Origin: Nitrospina sp.
GTDB taxonomy: Bacteria > Nitrospinota > Nitrospinia > Nitrospinales > JACRGP01
Reading direction: 5' to 3'
Assembly (NCBI GenBank): GCA_024648695.1
Contig: JACAVV010000026.1
Coordinates: 1-64,000, forward strand
DNA: 64,000 nt
This document shows, in pieces, positions 44,873 to 54,073 of this stretch (its first letter is position 1; every line of letters begins with the position of its first letter). The translations under genes and the position numbers were made by a program. The notes under the pieces were generated by a model. The model searched no databases, was not told where the DNA came from, and saw only the letters and a list, made by a program, of their open reading frames with translations.

Positions 44873-45859
44873 ATGGCAGAAAACGAAACGACAATTACTA
44901 AGGGTTTGGAATACCGCCCGATCAATATCGAGTTTCTTGATCGCAGTGGCAACGAGTTGTTCGATATCTTCTATAAGACCAAATACTATGGGTCCGTCAA
45001 GTACGTCAAATTTGCCAGTTCCAATCCGGAGCACCAGGAAAAAGTACGCCGTTTGCTTGAAACCGGAGATTGCACCGAAGATTTTTACATTCACGAAAAA
45101 GACCTGTTCAAATATTATTCACACGCCACCAAAACCCTTTCGACTCTGGTAAAGAATCCCAGGGTTCCATTGAAGGTCAAAACCGAAAAAATTTACGACG
45201 TGTCGAAGACTATCATGAAAGAGTTTTTCGACTACAATGCCTCCAGCAAAGTTTTGTCCTCTTCCGAAGAAGTGATGGGTTTGATGGACGATTGCATGTC
45301 TACCAGCGATATGGGTTTTTATGCGGTTTCCCAACTCACCAACAAAGATTATTACACCTACACCCATAGCGTCAACGTCGGGATTTACTGCATGACCTTT
45401 GGTGTCAAATCCAAAATGCCCAGCGAAGAAGTCCGCCAACTCGGCTTGGGCGGCATGCTTCACGATGTGGGCAAATCCAAAATTCCGCACGAGTTGATCA
45501 ACAAGGACGGAAAACTGACCGACGACGAGTTCGAAAAGGTCAAGTTCCACGCCCCTCTTGGGGCCGAGATTTTAAACGAATTGAACTGCTACACTCACAA
45601 TGTTGTGAGCATGGCGGCCCAGCATCACGAAAAGTTCGAAGGCGGCGGATACCCCAAAGGCCTGGTTGGAGATGAAATTTCGATGTATGCGCGTATCTGT
45701 AAAATCATGGACGTTTACGATGCCCTGACCACACGGCGCTCCTACAAAAAAGCCATGACGGCTTATGATGCCCTCACGCTGATGCGAAAACAGATGGCCA
45801 GCGATTTCGACACTCACCTTCTGGACCGGTTCATCGTGCTCATGGGCCCGGAAATATAA
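44873..45859 (+). CDS. HD-GYP domain protein (cyclic di-GMP phosphodiesterase)
   Basis: A 328 aa cytoplasmic protein. The N-terminal 110 residues form an unassigned domain. The HD-GYP domain follows (about 145-328), with HSVNVG, GGMLHDVGKSKIP (metal His-Asp), HAPLGAEIL, HHEKFEGGGYPKGL (the GYP motif) and KIMDVYDALTTRRSYKKA. All expected metal ligands are present, so it should hydrolyse c-di-GMP to GMP. It lies 23 bases before the NAD salvage fusion gene, with no obvious functional link to it. Confidence 0.9.
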   Translation: MAENETTITKGLEYRPINIEFLDRSGNELFDIFYKTKYYGSVKYVKFASSNPEHQEKVRRLLETGDCTEDFYIHEKDLFKYYSHATKTLSTLVKNPRVPLKVKTEKIYDVSKTIMKEFFDYNASSKVLSSSEEVMGLMDDCMSTSDMGFYAVSQLTNKDYYTYTHSVNVGIYCMTFGVKSKMPSEEVRQLGLGGMLHDVGKSKIPHELINKDGKLTDDEFEKVKFHAPLGAEILNELNCYTHNVVSMAAQHHEKFEGGGYPKGLVGDEISMYARICKIMDVYDALTTRRSYKKAMTAYDALTLMRKQMASDFDTHLLDRFIVLMGPEI

Positions 45860-45882
45860 TTCACCGTCTTTAGCCGGGTTGC

Positions 45883-47832
45883 ATGGATCCCGTCATTAGC
45901 AAACATTCTCTCCTGCCCACAAACCTTGGCCCCGGAGATGCCTTTATCGTCATTGATGTCCAAAACGACTTTTTGCCCGGCGGTTCCCTGAGCATAGATA
46001 AAGGTTATGAAGTCGTTGCCCCCCTCAATCGCTATTTGCGATTGTTCCAAAAGAAACAGATCCCACTTTTTTTCAGCCGTGACTGGCATCCCGTCGATCA
46101 TTGTTCCTTCGAGAAATTTGGAGGGCGCTGGCCGGCACATTGTGTGGCCGAATCCGTTGGCGCCCAATTTTGTCCCGCTTTAGATGTTCCCGAATCAGCA
46201 ATCATCATTTCGAAAGCCACAGAAGTTTCAGAAGATGCCTATTCCTGTTTTCAATCCACAGGCTTGCACGAAACCCTTCAAAGGCAAAATATCAAGCGCT
46301 TGTTTGTTGGCGGACTGGCCACCGATTACTGCGTGCTGGAATCGGTAAAGGATGCGGTCCGTTTGAGCTATACGGTGGTAGTGCTGGAAGACGCTATCCG
46401 GGCGGTGGATAATGAAGCAGGTGACGGTCATCAGGCGTTGGAGGAAATGGAATCTTTGGGATGCCAGACCCTCACCCTGGATCGCTGGTTGCCTTACCCG
46501 CAAACGGCCTCTGCCTTGTTGGTCGATCTGTACCAGATCAACATGATGAAATCGTTTTGGGACCGGAGGATGAATCAAACCGCAATGTTCGAGTTTTACG
46601 TTCGCCGCCTTCCGAAGGAAAGAGGATTTTTACTGGCCGCCGGACTGGAACAAGTGTTGGAGTATCTGGAAACTTTAAATTTTTCCGATCAGGACCTCGA
46701 CTGGCTGAAAGACCAGTTGTTGTTGCCTCAGGATTTTCTCGACTATTTGAAATCGTTCCGCTTCACAGGCCGGGTGGAAGCGCTTCCGGAGGGCACCGTG
46801 TTTTTTCAGGAAGAGCCCGTGTTACGCATCACCGCCCCTCTGCTGGAAGCCCAGTTTGTCGAGACACGCATCATCAATTTACTTCAGTATCAGACCATGA
46901 TCGCCTCCAAAGCAGGACGCATCGTGTTGAGCGCTCCCGGAAAATCGCTGGTCGATTTCGGGTTACGCCGCGCCCATGGTGCCGAAGCCGGACTCCTTTC
47001 CGCACGCGCCAGTTACCTGGCCGGGTTTTCAGGAACGGCTACGGTGCAGGCGGGAGCCTTGTTCGACATTCCCCTTTACGGCACCATGGCGCATTCCTTT
47101 GTGCAAGTGCATGACAGGGAATCGGATGCCTTCGAACATTTTGTAAGATCGCATCCGCAAAACACGGTTTTATTACTGGATACCTATCATACCGAACAGG
47201 CGGCCGAGAAAGTGGTGACCCTCGCATCCCGCCTAAAAAAGGAGGGAATCACAATTCAAGCGGTCCGGATCGATAGCGGTGACCTGGGAGCGCATTCGAA
47301 AAAAGTGCGATCCATTCTGGACGCGGGAGATTGCCCGGAGATAAAAATCCTGGCCAGCAGTAATCTGGATGAACACAGCATTCGCCAATTAGTTCAAGAG
47401 GGAGCGCCTATCGATGGGTTTGGAATCGGGACCCGGCTGGTCACTTCCCAGGACGTGCCGTGCCTCGAATGCGCATACAAACTGCAAGAGTATGATGGCG
47501 TCCCAAAACGCAAACTTGCAGAAGGAAAAAAAACCTGGCCCGGACGCAAACAGGTTTTCAGGAATTACGACGATCGTGGCAGGATGTGCGGAGATATCCT
47601 GAGCCTGGAGACCGAGCCCCAGCAAGGCACCCCATTATTGAAGGAATTTTTGAACAAGGGCCGACGTCTACAACCGCCCACGTCTTTGGAAGCATCCCGG
47701 TCAATTGCGTCCCAACAACTAAATACCTTGCCCAAGGCATTAAAACAGTTGGAAACCCATAGCCCCTATCCAGTAGAAATCAGCCTCGCCCTGGAAGAAT
47801 TCACTCGATCCCTGCCGCCACCGCGGGATTAA
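45883..47832 (+). CDS. pncA/pncB: Nicotinamidase / nicotinate phosphoribosyltransferase fusion
   Basis: A 649 aa bifunctional protein that should convert nicotinamide to nicotinate and then to nicotinate mononucleotide for NAD salvage. Residues 1-205 are a nicotinamidase with Asp25 (VIDVQNDF), Lys111 (ISKATE) and Cys150 (LATDYC) as the catalytic triad and Asp67, His69 and His86 (SRDWHP, RWPAHC) as metal ligands. From about 210 the nicotinate phosphoribosyltransferase domain has LLVDLYQINMM, FEFYVRRLPKERGFLLAAGLE, VDFGLRRAHG and LYGTMAHSFVQ. All key residues of both halves are intact, and the frame is continuous with no linker stop, so this is a true fusion. The length equals the sum of the two single enzymes. 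Confidence 0.92.
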   Translation: MDPVISKHSLLPTNLGPGDAFIVIDVQNDFLPGGSLSIDKGYEVVAPLNRYLRLFQKKQIPLFFSRDWHPVDHCSFEKFGGRWPAHCVAESVGAQFCPALDVPESAIIISKATEVSEDAYSCFQSTGLHETLQRQNIKRLFVGGLATDYCVLESVKDAVRLSYTVVVLEDAIRAVDNEAGDGHQALEEMESLGCQTLTLDRWLPYPQTASALLVDLYQINMMKSFWDRRMNQTAMFEFYVRRLPKERGFLLAAGLEQVLEYLETLNFSDQDLDWLKDQLLLPQDFLDYLKSFRFTGRVEALPEGTVFFQEEPVLRITAPLLEAQFVETRIINLLQYQTMIASKAGRIVLSAPGKSLVDFGLRRAHGAEAGLLSARASYLAGFSGTATVQAGALFDIPLYGTMAHSFVQVHDRESDAFEHFVRSHPQNTVLLLDTYHTEQAAEKVVTLASRLKKEGITIQAVRIDSGDLGAHSKKVRSILDAGDCPEIKILASSNLDEHSIRQLVQEGAPIDGFGIGTRLVTSQDVPCLECAYKLQEYDGVPKRKLAEGKKTWPGRKQVFRNYDDRGRMCGDILSLETEPQQGTPLLKEFLNKGRRLQPPTSLEASRSIASQQLNTLPKALKQLETHSPYPVEISLALEEFTRSLPPPRD

Positions 47833-47848
47833 TTACAAGGAGTTGCAA

Positions 47849-47905
47849 ATGGCATTGAAAGCAAATAGGGAAGGCCTTCTCTTTATCCTCGCGGAAGCGG
47901 GCTGA
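47849..47905 (+). CDS. 18-codon ORF with perfect ribosome binding site, possible leader peptide
   Basis: ATG GCA TTG... to TGA gives MALKANREGLLFILAEAG. AAGGAG stands exactly six bases upstream, 17 bases after the pncA/pncB stop. It may be a real micro-ORF, a leader peptide, or the start of a gene lost at the boundary of the glycan island. The frame after the stop continues for another 20 codons, which suggests a decayed gene. Confidence 0.3.
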   Translation: MALKANREGLLFILAEAG

Positions 47906-48398
47906 GTGAGAGAGAAAAAATATTCAATAACAATTCCGACGATATTCCAATACCCAAAACAAAAATAGATCTTTACGACTGACCATTTTCCGAAACTGAT
48001 CAAGTTACCCTGAAAAACAATTTCAAGTTGGAGACCCTAAATGAGGATAATTACAGTTTGTTCAGATTGATAAATGATTTTAGTAATTGTAAAATGCACA
48101 AAGTTCTTCCTTGTCTCCTCGCACGGGTTAGCAATAGCCCTACTTTTACCAAACCTATTGCAAAGTAAAAGCTTTAAAGTTTCTAAATTTCTGCAAAGCT
48201 AAAGTTAAAGACCGCTACGGAACATTATGTGTTTTATGAAAATTAACACCGTATGGCAAACTTACCCGACTAACCAGGAATAATCACTAATTCATCAAAC
48301 TCCAAAACCACTGTTTACCGAACCATTTTGTTTAGAAGAAAACCGTAAATTTTATTTTTCGATCAATCTCAATAAAAAAAATAATTCGAAACTTTCAC
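47906..48398. other. AT-rich leader region of the glycan operon, about 490 bases
   Basis: No ORF that looks like a protein. Composition becomes clearly more AT-rich than in the genes before it, marking the edge of the glycan island. It likely holds the operon promoter and a long untranslated leader, ending at the ops-like element. No certain -35/-10 pair was picked. Confidence 0.45.
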
Positions 48399-48410
48399 GG
48401 CAGTAGCGTG
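48399..48410 (+). promoter_or_regulatory. ops-like element (RfaH-type antitermination site)
   Basis: GGCAGTAGCGTG differs from the ops consensus GGCGGTAGCGTG only at position 4 (A for G). Position G5 and T6, which the RfaH protein reads in the non-template strand, are kept. It is in the sense orientation, eight bases before the first ATG of a long polysaccharide operon, where ops/JUMPstart elements are expected. The upstream part of the full JUMPstart sequence is not recognisable. Inferred role: pausing and recruitment of an RfaH/NusG-paralogue to stop premature termination. Confidence 0.5.
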
Positions 48411-48418
48411 ACGGGTTC

Positions 48419-50713
48419 ATGGAATATATGATAATTGAAGTTAAAATGAAGAAACTATATCCACCAATTGCAAATGGCCTGATCATTTCTATTGTTTTAT
48501 TTCTTGGCTTAGATTTGTCAACCTATGATTTAAACCTGCCCTTTAATATAATTGGAGATATAAACCATCATTTGACAATGGCCAAAGCAATAAGCGAACA
48601 AGGTTGGTGGTGGACAATTGAAAGATTATCGGCCCCCTTTGAGCTGGATATGCTTTTGGCGCCCCTTTTTGGACAATTCGATGTTGCCATTATTTGGGTG
48701 CTGTCCATTATCATCCACAATCCCGCAAAACTTTTGAATGTTTTTTTTCTCGTCACATTTATTTTAAGTGGTACCAGTAGCTTTTGGGTGTTGCGCGAAA
48801 ATGGGATAAGGGACTCTGTTGCCATAATTTTTTCAGTTTTGTTTGCTCTATCGCCCTTTGCTTTTTATCGCTTTAATCATTTGATGCTTACTACTTATAC
48901 GATACCCCTTGTGATTGGTTTTAGTTATAGAATTATAACGGGTACGGTCCAGGATATAGGTGCCAGGCGGATTAAGGTTTATTTTGCGTCTGCCATTATC
49001 CTTGGGTTGAATTATATCTATACCACTTTTTTTGCATGTTTCATCGTTTCCGTATCATTATTGATAGCTTTTGTCCGACATGTAAATAAACATCATGCCT
49101 GGATGGCTGGAAAATACATTATTGTCGTTCTGTTTTTTTGTGTTGTGAATTATTTACCATCTGTGGTTCATTGGAAACAAGACCCGATAGCGAAAGAAAT
49201 GGTAGATATAAAATCTGCTGTCGAATCAGAAACGTTTGGGTTAAAAATTCGTCATTTGTTAACGCCCATTGGAAACCATAAGTTTCCTCCCATTCAGCAT
49301 ATTGAAAGGAAAATCAAGAGTGTTCCCTTTTTATATGAAAATGAAAACCACACTTCCCGGTTGGGGACGGTAGGTTCTTTAGGATTCTTATTAATAATTT
49401 TTGTCAGCCTTGTTTATTTGTCCCAAAATGGGAAAACAATACCTCTTCCAATTATAAAAACATTTCCTCTTTGTGCATTAACCCTGGCGGCTGTATTGCT
49501 GGCCACCATTGGTGGATTGGGTTCACTATTTAATATACTCGTATCTCCGGACATTCGGGCTTATAACAGAATTTCACCTTTTATTCATTTCATGTCGCTG
49601 TTTGCCTTGGCATTTGTGGTTCATGACCTAACAAAAAAATGGTCGAATCTTATTTTTTATCCAGTAGGGATTTTGTTTTTGGGTCTAGCTATAATAGATC
49701 AGGCTCCATTTGATGTTGTTACTGTTAAGTACGAACTATCCCGAAAGATTGCCGTTCCCGTCAAACAATTGACTGAGGAAGTGGAGTCCCGGTTATCCGA
49801 AGGAGCCATGGTTTATCAACTGCCCTATCTAGATTACCCTCATACGCCAAAGGTGCATAATTTGGTGTCTCATCAACACATGAATGGGTATTTATTTTCC
49901 AAAACGCTTAAATGGAGTTGGCCGGCGATGTCCACCAACGCGACACGCATGAATCGATTTGTGAACAGTCTGGATCCTAAGTTTATGGTACGGACTTTAA
50001 TCACTTTAGGGTTTGATGCTATTTGGGTGGACCGCAGGGCCTATGTGGATAGGGGTGATAGTTTAATCAGAAAATTGCAAAATTCGGGGGCAACCCCCCT
50101 CAGCTCAAGTGATGAAATTATGGTGTTGGATTTAAATGAGGCCAAAATGAAGCTGGAAGAAAGTTTTCCGAGCAACGTAATTTTGTTATTTCGAAAATGG
50201 CTGAAATCTGGAAAACCAGGGCAAACTTCTCTGCCTGAAGAAGGGAGAAAACTATTGACAGAAACCTTGGCATTGGGTGAAATGATCTTTTTTAAGGCAG
50301 GAGGTAATTCTAATTTATATTTAGGAAAAGGATGGTCCACTCAAGGACCTGATTCCAGATCCACAGTAGGCAAACAAGCTGAAATCTATGTTATACTGTC
50401 GAACCATAATAAAGGGGATATTAACATTGTGCTAAATGGCGAAGGTTTTGTATTTCAACAACATAAACAAAGCATAGAAATCAAGGTAAATGATGAAGAC
50501 GTCGGCAAATTTGTTTTTACTGTTGAAAATCCGGTACAAGAAATGAGAGTTAACGTCCCCGAGAGGCTTATCCAAAAAGAAAAGGGTATGATCGCTTTGA
50601 CAATAAACGTGGCAAACCCCATCTCACCTCAAGAACTTGGAATAAATACTGACACTCGAAAACTTGGCGTCAGACTACACACAATTCAATTTCTTCCCGG
50701 CTCAAAAGGTTGA
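48419..50713 (+). CDS. GT-C type membrane protein with C-terminal beta-sandwich
   Basis: A 764 aa polytopic protein. The first 450 residues have about eleven spans; the first outer loop carries FNIIGDINHHLTMAKAISEQGWWW and APFELDMLLAPL, a pattern of a GT-C-like family in surface-glycan clusters that is sometimes fused to a phosphoglycerol-transferase sulfatase domain. Here that domain is absent. The C-terminal part has a periplasmic domain and a terminal beta-sandwich (about 625-764, starting YLGKGWSTQGPDSRSTVG), like the DUF7024-type sugar-binding-like modules. Start codons at 48428 or 48446 (MKKLYPP) are alternatives. It should act on a lipid-linked sugar or glycan outside the inner membrane; the substrate is unknown. 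Confidence 0.7.
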   Translation: MEYMIIEVKMKKLYPPIANGLIISIVLFLGLDLSTYDLNLPFNIIGDINHHLTMAKAISEQGWWWTIERLSAPFELDMLLAPLFGQFDVAIIWVLSIIIHNPAKLLNVFFLVTFILSGTSSFWVLRENGIRDSVAIIFSVLFALSPFAFYRFNHLMLTTYTIPLVIGFSYRIITGTVQDIGARRIKVYFASAIILGLNYIYTTFFACFIVSVSLLIAFVRHVNKHHAWMAGKYIIVVLFFCVVNYLPSVVHWKQDPIAKEMVDIKSAVESETFGLKIRHLLTPIGNHKFPPIQHIERKIKSVPFLYENENHTSRLGTVGSLGFLLIIFVSLVYLSQNGKTIPLPIIKTFPLCALTLAAVLLATIGGLGSLFNILVSPDIRAYNRISPFIHFMSLFALAFVVHDLTKKWSNLIFYPVGILFLGLAIIDQAPFDVVTVKYELSRKIAVPVKQLTEEVESRLSEGAMVYQLPYLDYPHTPKVHNLVSHQHMNGYLFSKTLKWSWPAMSTNATRMNRFVNSLDPKFMVRTLITLGFDAIWVDRRAYVDRGDSLIRKLQNSGATPLSSSDEIMVLDLNEAKMKLEESFPSNVILLFRKWLKSGKPGQTSLPEEGRKLLTETLALGEMIFFKAGGNSNLYLGKGWSTQGPDSRSTVGKQAEIYVILSNHNKGDINIVLNGEGFVFQQHKQSIEIKVNDEDVGKFVFTVENPVQEMRVNVPERLIQKEKGMIALTINVANPISPQELGINTDTRKLGVRLHTIQFLPGSKG

Positions 50714-50803
50714 TGAACACTCAACCCAGCGTTGTTCAAAAACAGAATCCAGTTTCCAGTCTTACTTGTTGATTGTCCAAAAGTGAATAAAATTAGGTAA
50801 AGG

Positions 50804-52363
50804 ATGAAGGAAAAGCGAAAAGTTATTTTGATAAACCCGAATTTGGTTTTATTAAAAAGCGATGTGTTTACTACCGGCGTGGTTTATATGCCTTTTGGTT
50901 TGGCCTATTTGGCCGCAAATGTCAGGGCGGAGGGTTATGGTTGCTCGGTAATTGATGCCTTTGGTGAAAAACCCAATCAAATCTGGGTTGAAGATGATTT
51001 GGTTTATAGAGGTTTGACTTCTACTGAAGTGATTGATTATTTTCCTGATGAGGAGTTGCCCCTGGCAATTATTATTTATGCCTGCAATTTAACCTGGCAT
51101 CAGTCTACTTTATCACTCATTAAAGAAATAAAATCCCGTTATCCTTCCGTCCCACTTGGTGTCATTGAAAATACACAAGCGGTTACGGCCTATTCTTTGG
51201 AAAATATCCAAGGTGAATTTTATGAAGCCGGGGCCAATTTTGTCATTATGGGTGAACCGGAAGAACGTTGTTTAAAGGTATTGGAAAACTTTTCGACCGG
51301 TGCATCCTATGAAAAACTACTGGAACACGATGGGATAGGTTATTTTAGTGAAGGAAAAAGTTATTACACAAAGGTAAAGGAAAAGATTGTAGATTTAGAT
51401 TCCCTTCCATTCCCTGCCTGGGATCTGTTTCCTTTGAAAAACTATTGGGATTTGAAGTATTCTCATGGACCGCTCTCAAGTAAGAAGTATTTACCTATTT
51501 TAACTTCGCGTGGATGCCCCTACCCTTGCCGGTTTTGTGTAATTCCAGAAACCAACGATCTCGAATGGCGGCATAGATCGGCCAAAAATATTGTAGATGA
51601 ATTAGAGCATTGGAGGAATACTCTTGGGGTTACGGAATTTCATATTGAAGACGTCAACCCAACCGTGAATGACAAGCAAACCCGGCGCATTTGCAAGGAA
51701 ATCATTGACCGGAAAGTAAACATCCACTGGAAAGTCAGTTCCGGAACAAAGGTAGAAACCATAAAAAATGAAGAGACGATCCAACTTATGGCGCAAGCTG
51801 GATGCAAATATATTTCAATTTCTCCAGAAAGCGGTTCTCAAAGAGTCATGAAACTTCTTAAAAAGCCATTCGATTTGGAGCATGCCGTAAAAATGATTGC
51901 GGCTATGAATCGATTTGGAATCAAATCTCAGGCCTGTTTCGTATTAGGATTTCCGGGTGAGGAAGACCCGGACAGGGAACTCACACGAAAGATGGTTTAT
52001 GATCTTGTTCGTGCTGGAGTCAGTGAAATTGCCTTATTCGTAGTCACCCCGGTTCCAGGGTCGGATATCTATGAAAACTTTGAGGGATACGACAATTATT
52101 CCCAGTTGAACTTTTCTCCCACCTGGCGACAGGACTATGAACATTTGAATAAATTTCGGGTTAAGTTGTATCGCGAATTTTTGTTTTGGAAGGTTTGTTC
52201 CCGACCTCTGGAAATTTTCAAACAAGTGCTAAACTTTGTATTCAGACGATTCGAAACTAAAATGGAAATGGTTCCTTTTCGGGCTTTTCATATGATGATA
52301 AAAATAAAAGTTTTCGAATTTCAAAGGAAATTTTCAAACTCTACTTTTCAAACCAAATCGTAA
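50804..52363 (+). CDS. B12-binding radical SAM protein
   Basis: A 519 aa iron-sulfur enzyme. Residues 1-165 form a cobalamin-binding-like Rossmann domain (FGLAYLAANVRAEGYGCSVIDAFGE) without the strict DxHxxG motif. The radical SAM core starts at TSRGCPYPCRFCVIPE (CxxxCxxC, about 237-252), with GCKYISISPESGSQRVM and GFPGEE further on. Class B-type radical SAM methylases and related enzymes of this layout modify unactivated carbons. Its place in the glycan operon suggests methylation or rearrangement of a sugar or lipid carrier, which is inference. It follows the GT-C gene by 90 bases. Confidence 0.85.
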   Translation: MKEKRKVILINPNLVLLKSDVFTTGVVYMPFGLAYLAANVRAEGYGCSVIDAFGEKPNQIWVEDDLVYRGLTSTEVIDYFPDEELPLAIIIYACNLTWHQSTLSLIKEIKSRYPSVPLGVIENTQAVTAYSLENIQGEFYEAGANFVIMGEPEERCLKVLENFSTGASYEKLLEHDGIGYFSEGKSYYTKVKEKIVDLDSLPFPAWDLFPLKNYWDLKYSHGPLSSKKYLPILTSRGCPYPCRFCVIPETNDLEWRHRSAKNIVDELEHWRNTLGVTEFHIEDVNPTVNDKQTRRICKEIIDRKVNIHWKVSSGTKVETIKNEETIQLMAQAGCKYISISPESGSQRVMKLLKKPFDLEHAVKMIAAMNRFGIKSQACFVLGFPGEEDPDRELTRKMVYDLVRAGVSEIALFVVTPVPGSDIYENFEGYDNYSQLNFSPTWRQDYEHLNKFRVKLYREFLFWKVCSRPLEIFKQVLNFVFRRFETKMEMVPFRAFHMMIKIKVFEFQRKFSNSTFQTKS

Positions 52364-52448
52364 AAAGTTCGAATACAGAACTCCCCATAAATTCAATATT
52401 GGCCCTGAACCTTCTTTCTATTCTTTTAAGCCTTCGAAGACATTACCC

Positions 52449-53384
52449 ATGAATCCAACAGAATTCACCGAAATTGCATTATGTCCCATTTGCGAACATT
52501 CCGATTACGTTCCGTTGTGGGCATCGAATTATCCGGAAAACATTTCTTTTGAGGAATTTAAGGAAGTTTTCAAATCTTCTAGTGACGCCGAATTGTTCGA
52601 TCAACTGGTTAATTGCAAGGAATGCGGTTTGGCTTATTTAAACCCGCGGATTCGATCAGATATTATTCTAAATGGTTATGCTGATGCCGAAGACCTTCGT
52701 TTCGTATCTCAAAATGATTTTAGGATTAGAACATTTTATAAGAAATTTCGAAAGTGGCTAGGTGAATATAAAATTCCATTGAACAAAGAAGTTGCCGTGC
52801 TTGATGTGGGGTGTGCCGCAGGGGCCTTTCCCAAAGCGGCGCACGATCTCGGCCTTTCTGTTATTGGAGTCGAACCCAGCCGGTTTTTAAGTGAAATCGC
52901 CCGCAATGAATATGGTTTGGATATTCGCCCCGGTCTGTTGCAAGATCAAAATTTTTCAAATAATTCATTTAACATTATTTCTCTTTGGGATGTAATAGAA
53001 CATCTAATCGACCCATCCGAAGTGCTGGGGGAGATAAAGCGTATTCTTGATGATGACGGATTCCTTTTGGTGAATTATCCTGAGTATGACTCTTGGCCTC
53101 GAAAACTTTTGGGAAAAAAATGGCCGTTTTTTCTGAATGTTCATTTGTTTTACTTCACTCCTGAAACCATAAAAAAGTTAATGGCAAAAAACGGGTTTGA
53201 AGTTTTAAAAGTTGAACCCTATTTCCAAACTCTTGAATTGGGATACATTCTGGAGAGGGCAGGCAAGGTACTTCCTTTCTTTAAATTCGTTGCAAAATTG
53301 GTCAATCTGTGTGGAATAGGAAAAATTCCATTCACTTATTATATTGGCCAAACCCTGGTAACGGCAAAAAAACAAAAATCATGA
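52449..53384 (+). CDS. SAM-dependent methyltransferase with N-terminal zinc ribbon
   Basis: A 311 aa cytoplasmic enzyme. Two CxxC pairs, LCPICEHSD (residues 12-15) and NCKECGLAYLNPR (about 56-59), form a small zinc-binding domain, and then comes a class I methyltransferase fold with VLDVGCAAGAFPKAA (about 116-130), VIGVEPS and LWDVIEHLIDPSEVLGEI. This layout is common in deoxysugar C-methyltransferases and polysaccharide modification enzymes of glycan clusters. Its stop overlaps the HAD gene start (ATGA), so the two are translationally coupled. Confidence 0.9.
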   Translation: MNPTEFTEIALCPICEHSDYVPLWASNYPENISFEEFKEVFKSSSDAELFDQLVNCKECGLAYLNPRIRSDIILNGYADAEDLRFVSQNDFRIRTFYKKFRKWLGEYKIPLNKEVAVLDVGCAAGAFPKAAHDLGLSVIGVEPSRFLSEIARNEYGLDIRPGLLQDQNFSNNSFNIISLWDVIEHLIDPSEVLGEIKRILDDDGFLLVNYPEYDSWPRKLLGKKWPFFLNVHLFYFTPETIKKLMAKNGFEVLKVEPYFQTLELGYILERAGKVLPFFKFVAKLVNLCGIGKIPFTYYIGQTLVTAKKQKS

Positions 53385-54070
53385 ACCAGGATTTCGCGTT
53401 TATTTTTGATATGGACGGTGTTCTGGTTTTGAGCAGTAAAATACACGGCCAGGCCTTTCATAAAGCTCTTGAAACAGAAGAAGTAAAATTGGACTCCTAC
53501 AGTTTCATTGCTGGAATGCGCACCGATACTGCCTTCAAACTTTTGTATCAAAAATCCCAAGTCGAGCTTTCCGAAGATAAACTAACCAAGTTGGTGGATC
53601 TTAAAAGGCGAACCGCTCAAAAATTGCTCAAAGAAAACTTTCCCTTAGCCCCCGGTGTTCCTGAAGTATTATTCAACCTCCAAGCCAGAAAAATTAAAAT
53701 GGGATTGGCAAGTTCTTCCTCTTCATTTAACGTTAATATGTTTCTTAAAGAAAGCGGTGCAGAATCCGTTTTTTCGGTTGTTATGAGTGGGGAGGATGTT
53801 TTAAAAGCAAAACCCGACCCTGAAATTTATATTAGGTCCGCCCAACAACTTGGTTATCCTATCGAAAAATGCGTGGTGGTTGAAGACTCAAGGAGTGGAA
53901 TTCAAGCCGCCCAATCCGCTGGGGCCAAGATTGTCGCTGTTAACTGGGCTGAGGAGACTCAAAACCCTCTGGAAATGGGAGCCCACTTATTGATAAAACG
54001 AATAGACGACTTAGTGGATATCCGGTTATCCAGTCATGGACAATTGTTTTTAGCAGAATCATCCGAGTGA
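53381..54070 (+). CDS. HAD superfamily phosphatase/phosphomutase
   Basis: A 229 aa cytoplasmic HAD enzyme of the beta-phosphoglucomutase-like subgroup. It has the nucleophile motif FDMDGVLVLSS (Asp10, Asp12), a helical cap domain, motif II-type LASSSSSFN, the lysine in KPDPEIYIRSAQQLG and acidic motif IV VVEDSRSGIQAA. The start is the ATG overlapping the previous stop by four bases; the frame upstream of it is a shadow. In this operon it probably removes or moves a phosphate on a sugar that the fused nucleotidyltransferase next door then activates. Confidence 0.9.
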   Translation: MNQDFAFIFDMDGVLVLSSKIHGQAFHKALETEEVKLDSYSFIAGMRTDTAFKLLYQKSQVELSEDKLTKLVDLKRRTAQKLLKENFPLAPGVPEVLFNLQARKIKMGLASSSSSFNVNMFLKESGAESVFSVVMSGEDVLKAKPDPEIYIRSAQQLGYPIEKCVVVEDSRSGIQAAQSAGAKIVAVNWAEETQNPLEMGAHLLIKRIDDLVDIRLSSHGQLFLAESSE

Positions 54071-54073
54071 ACA

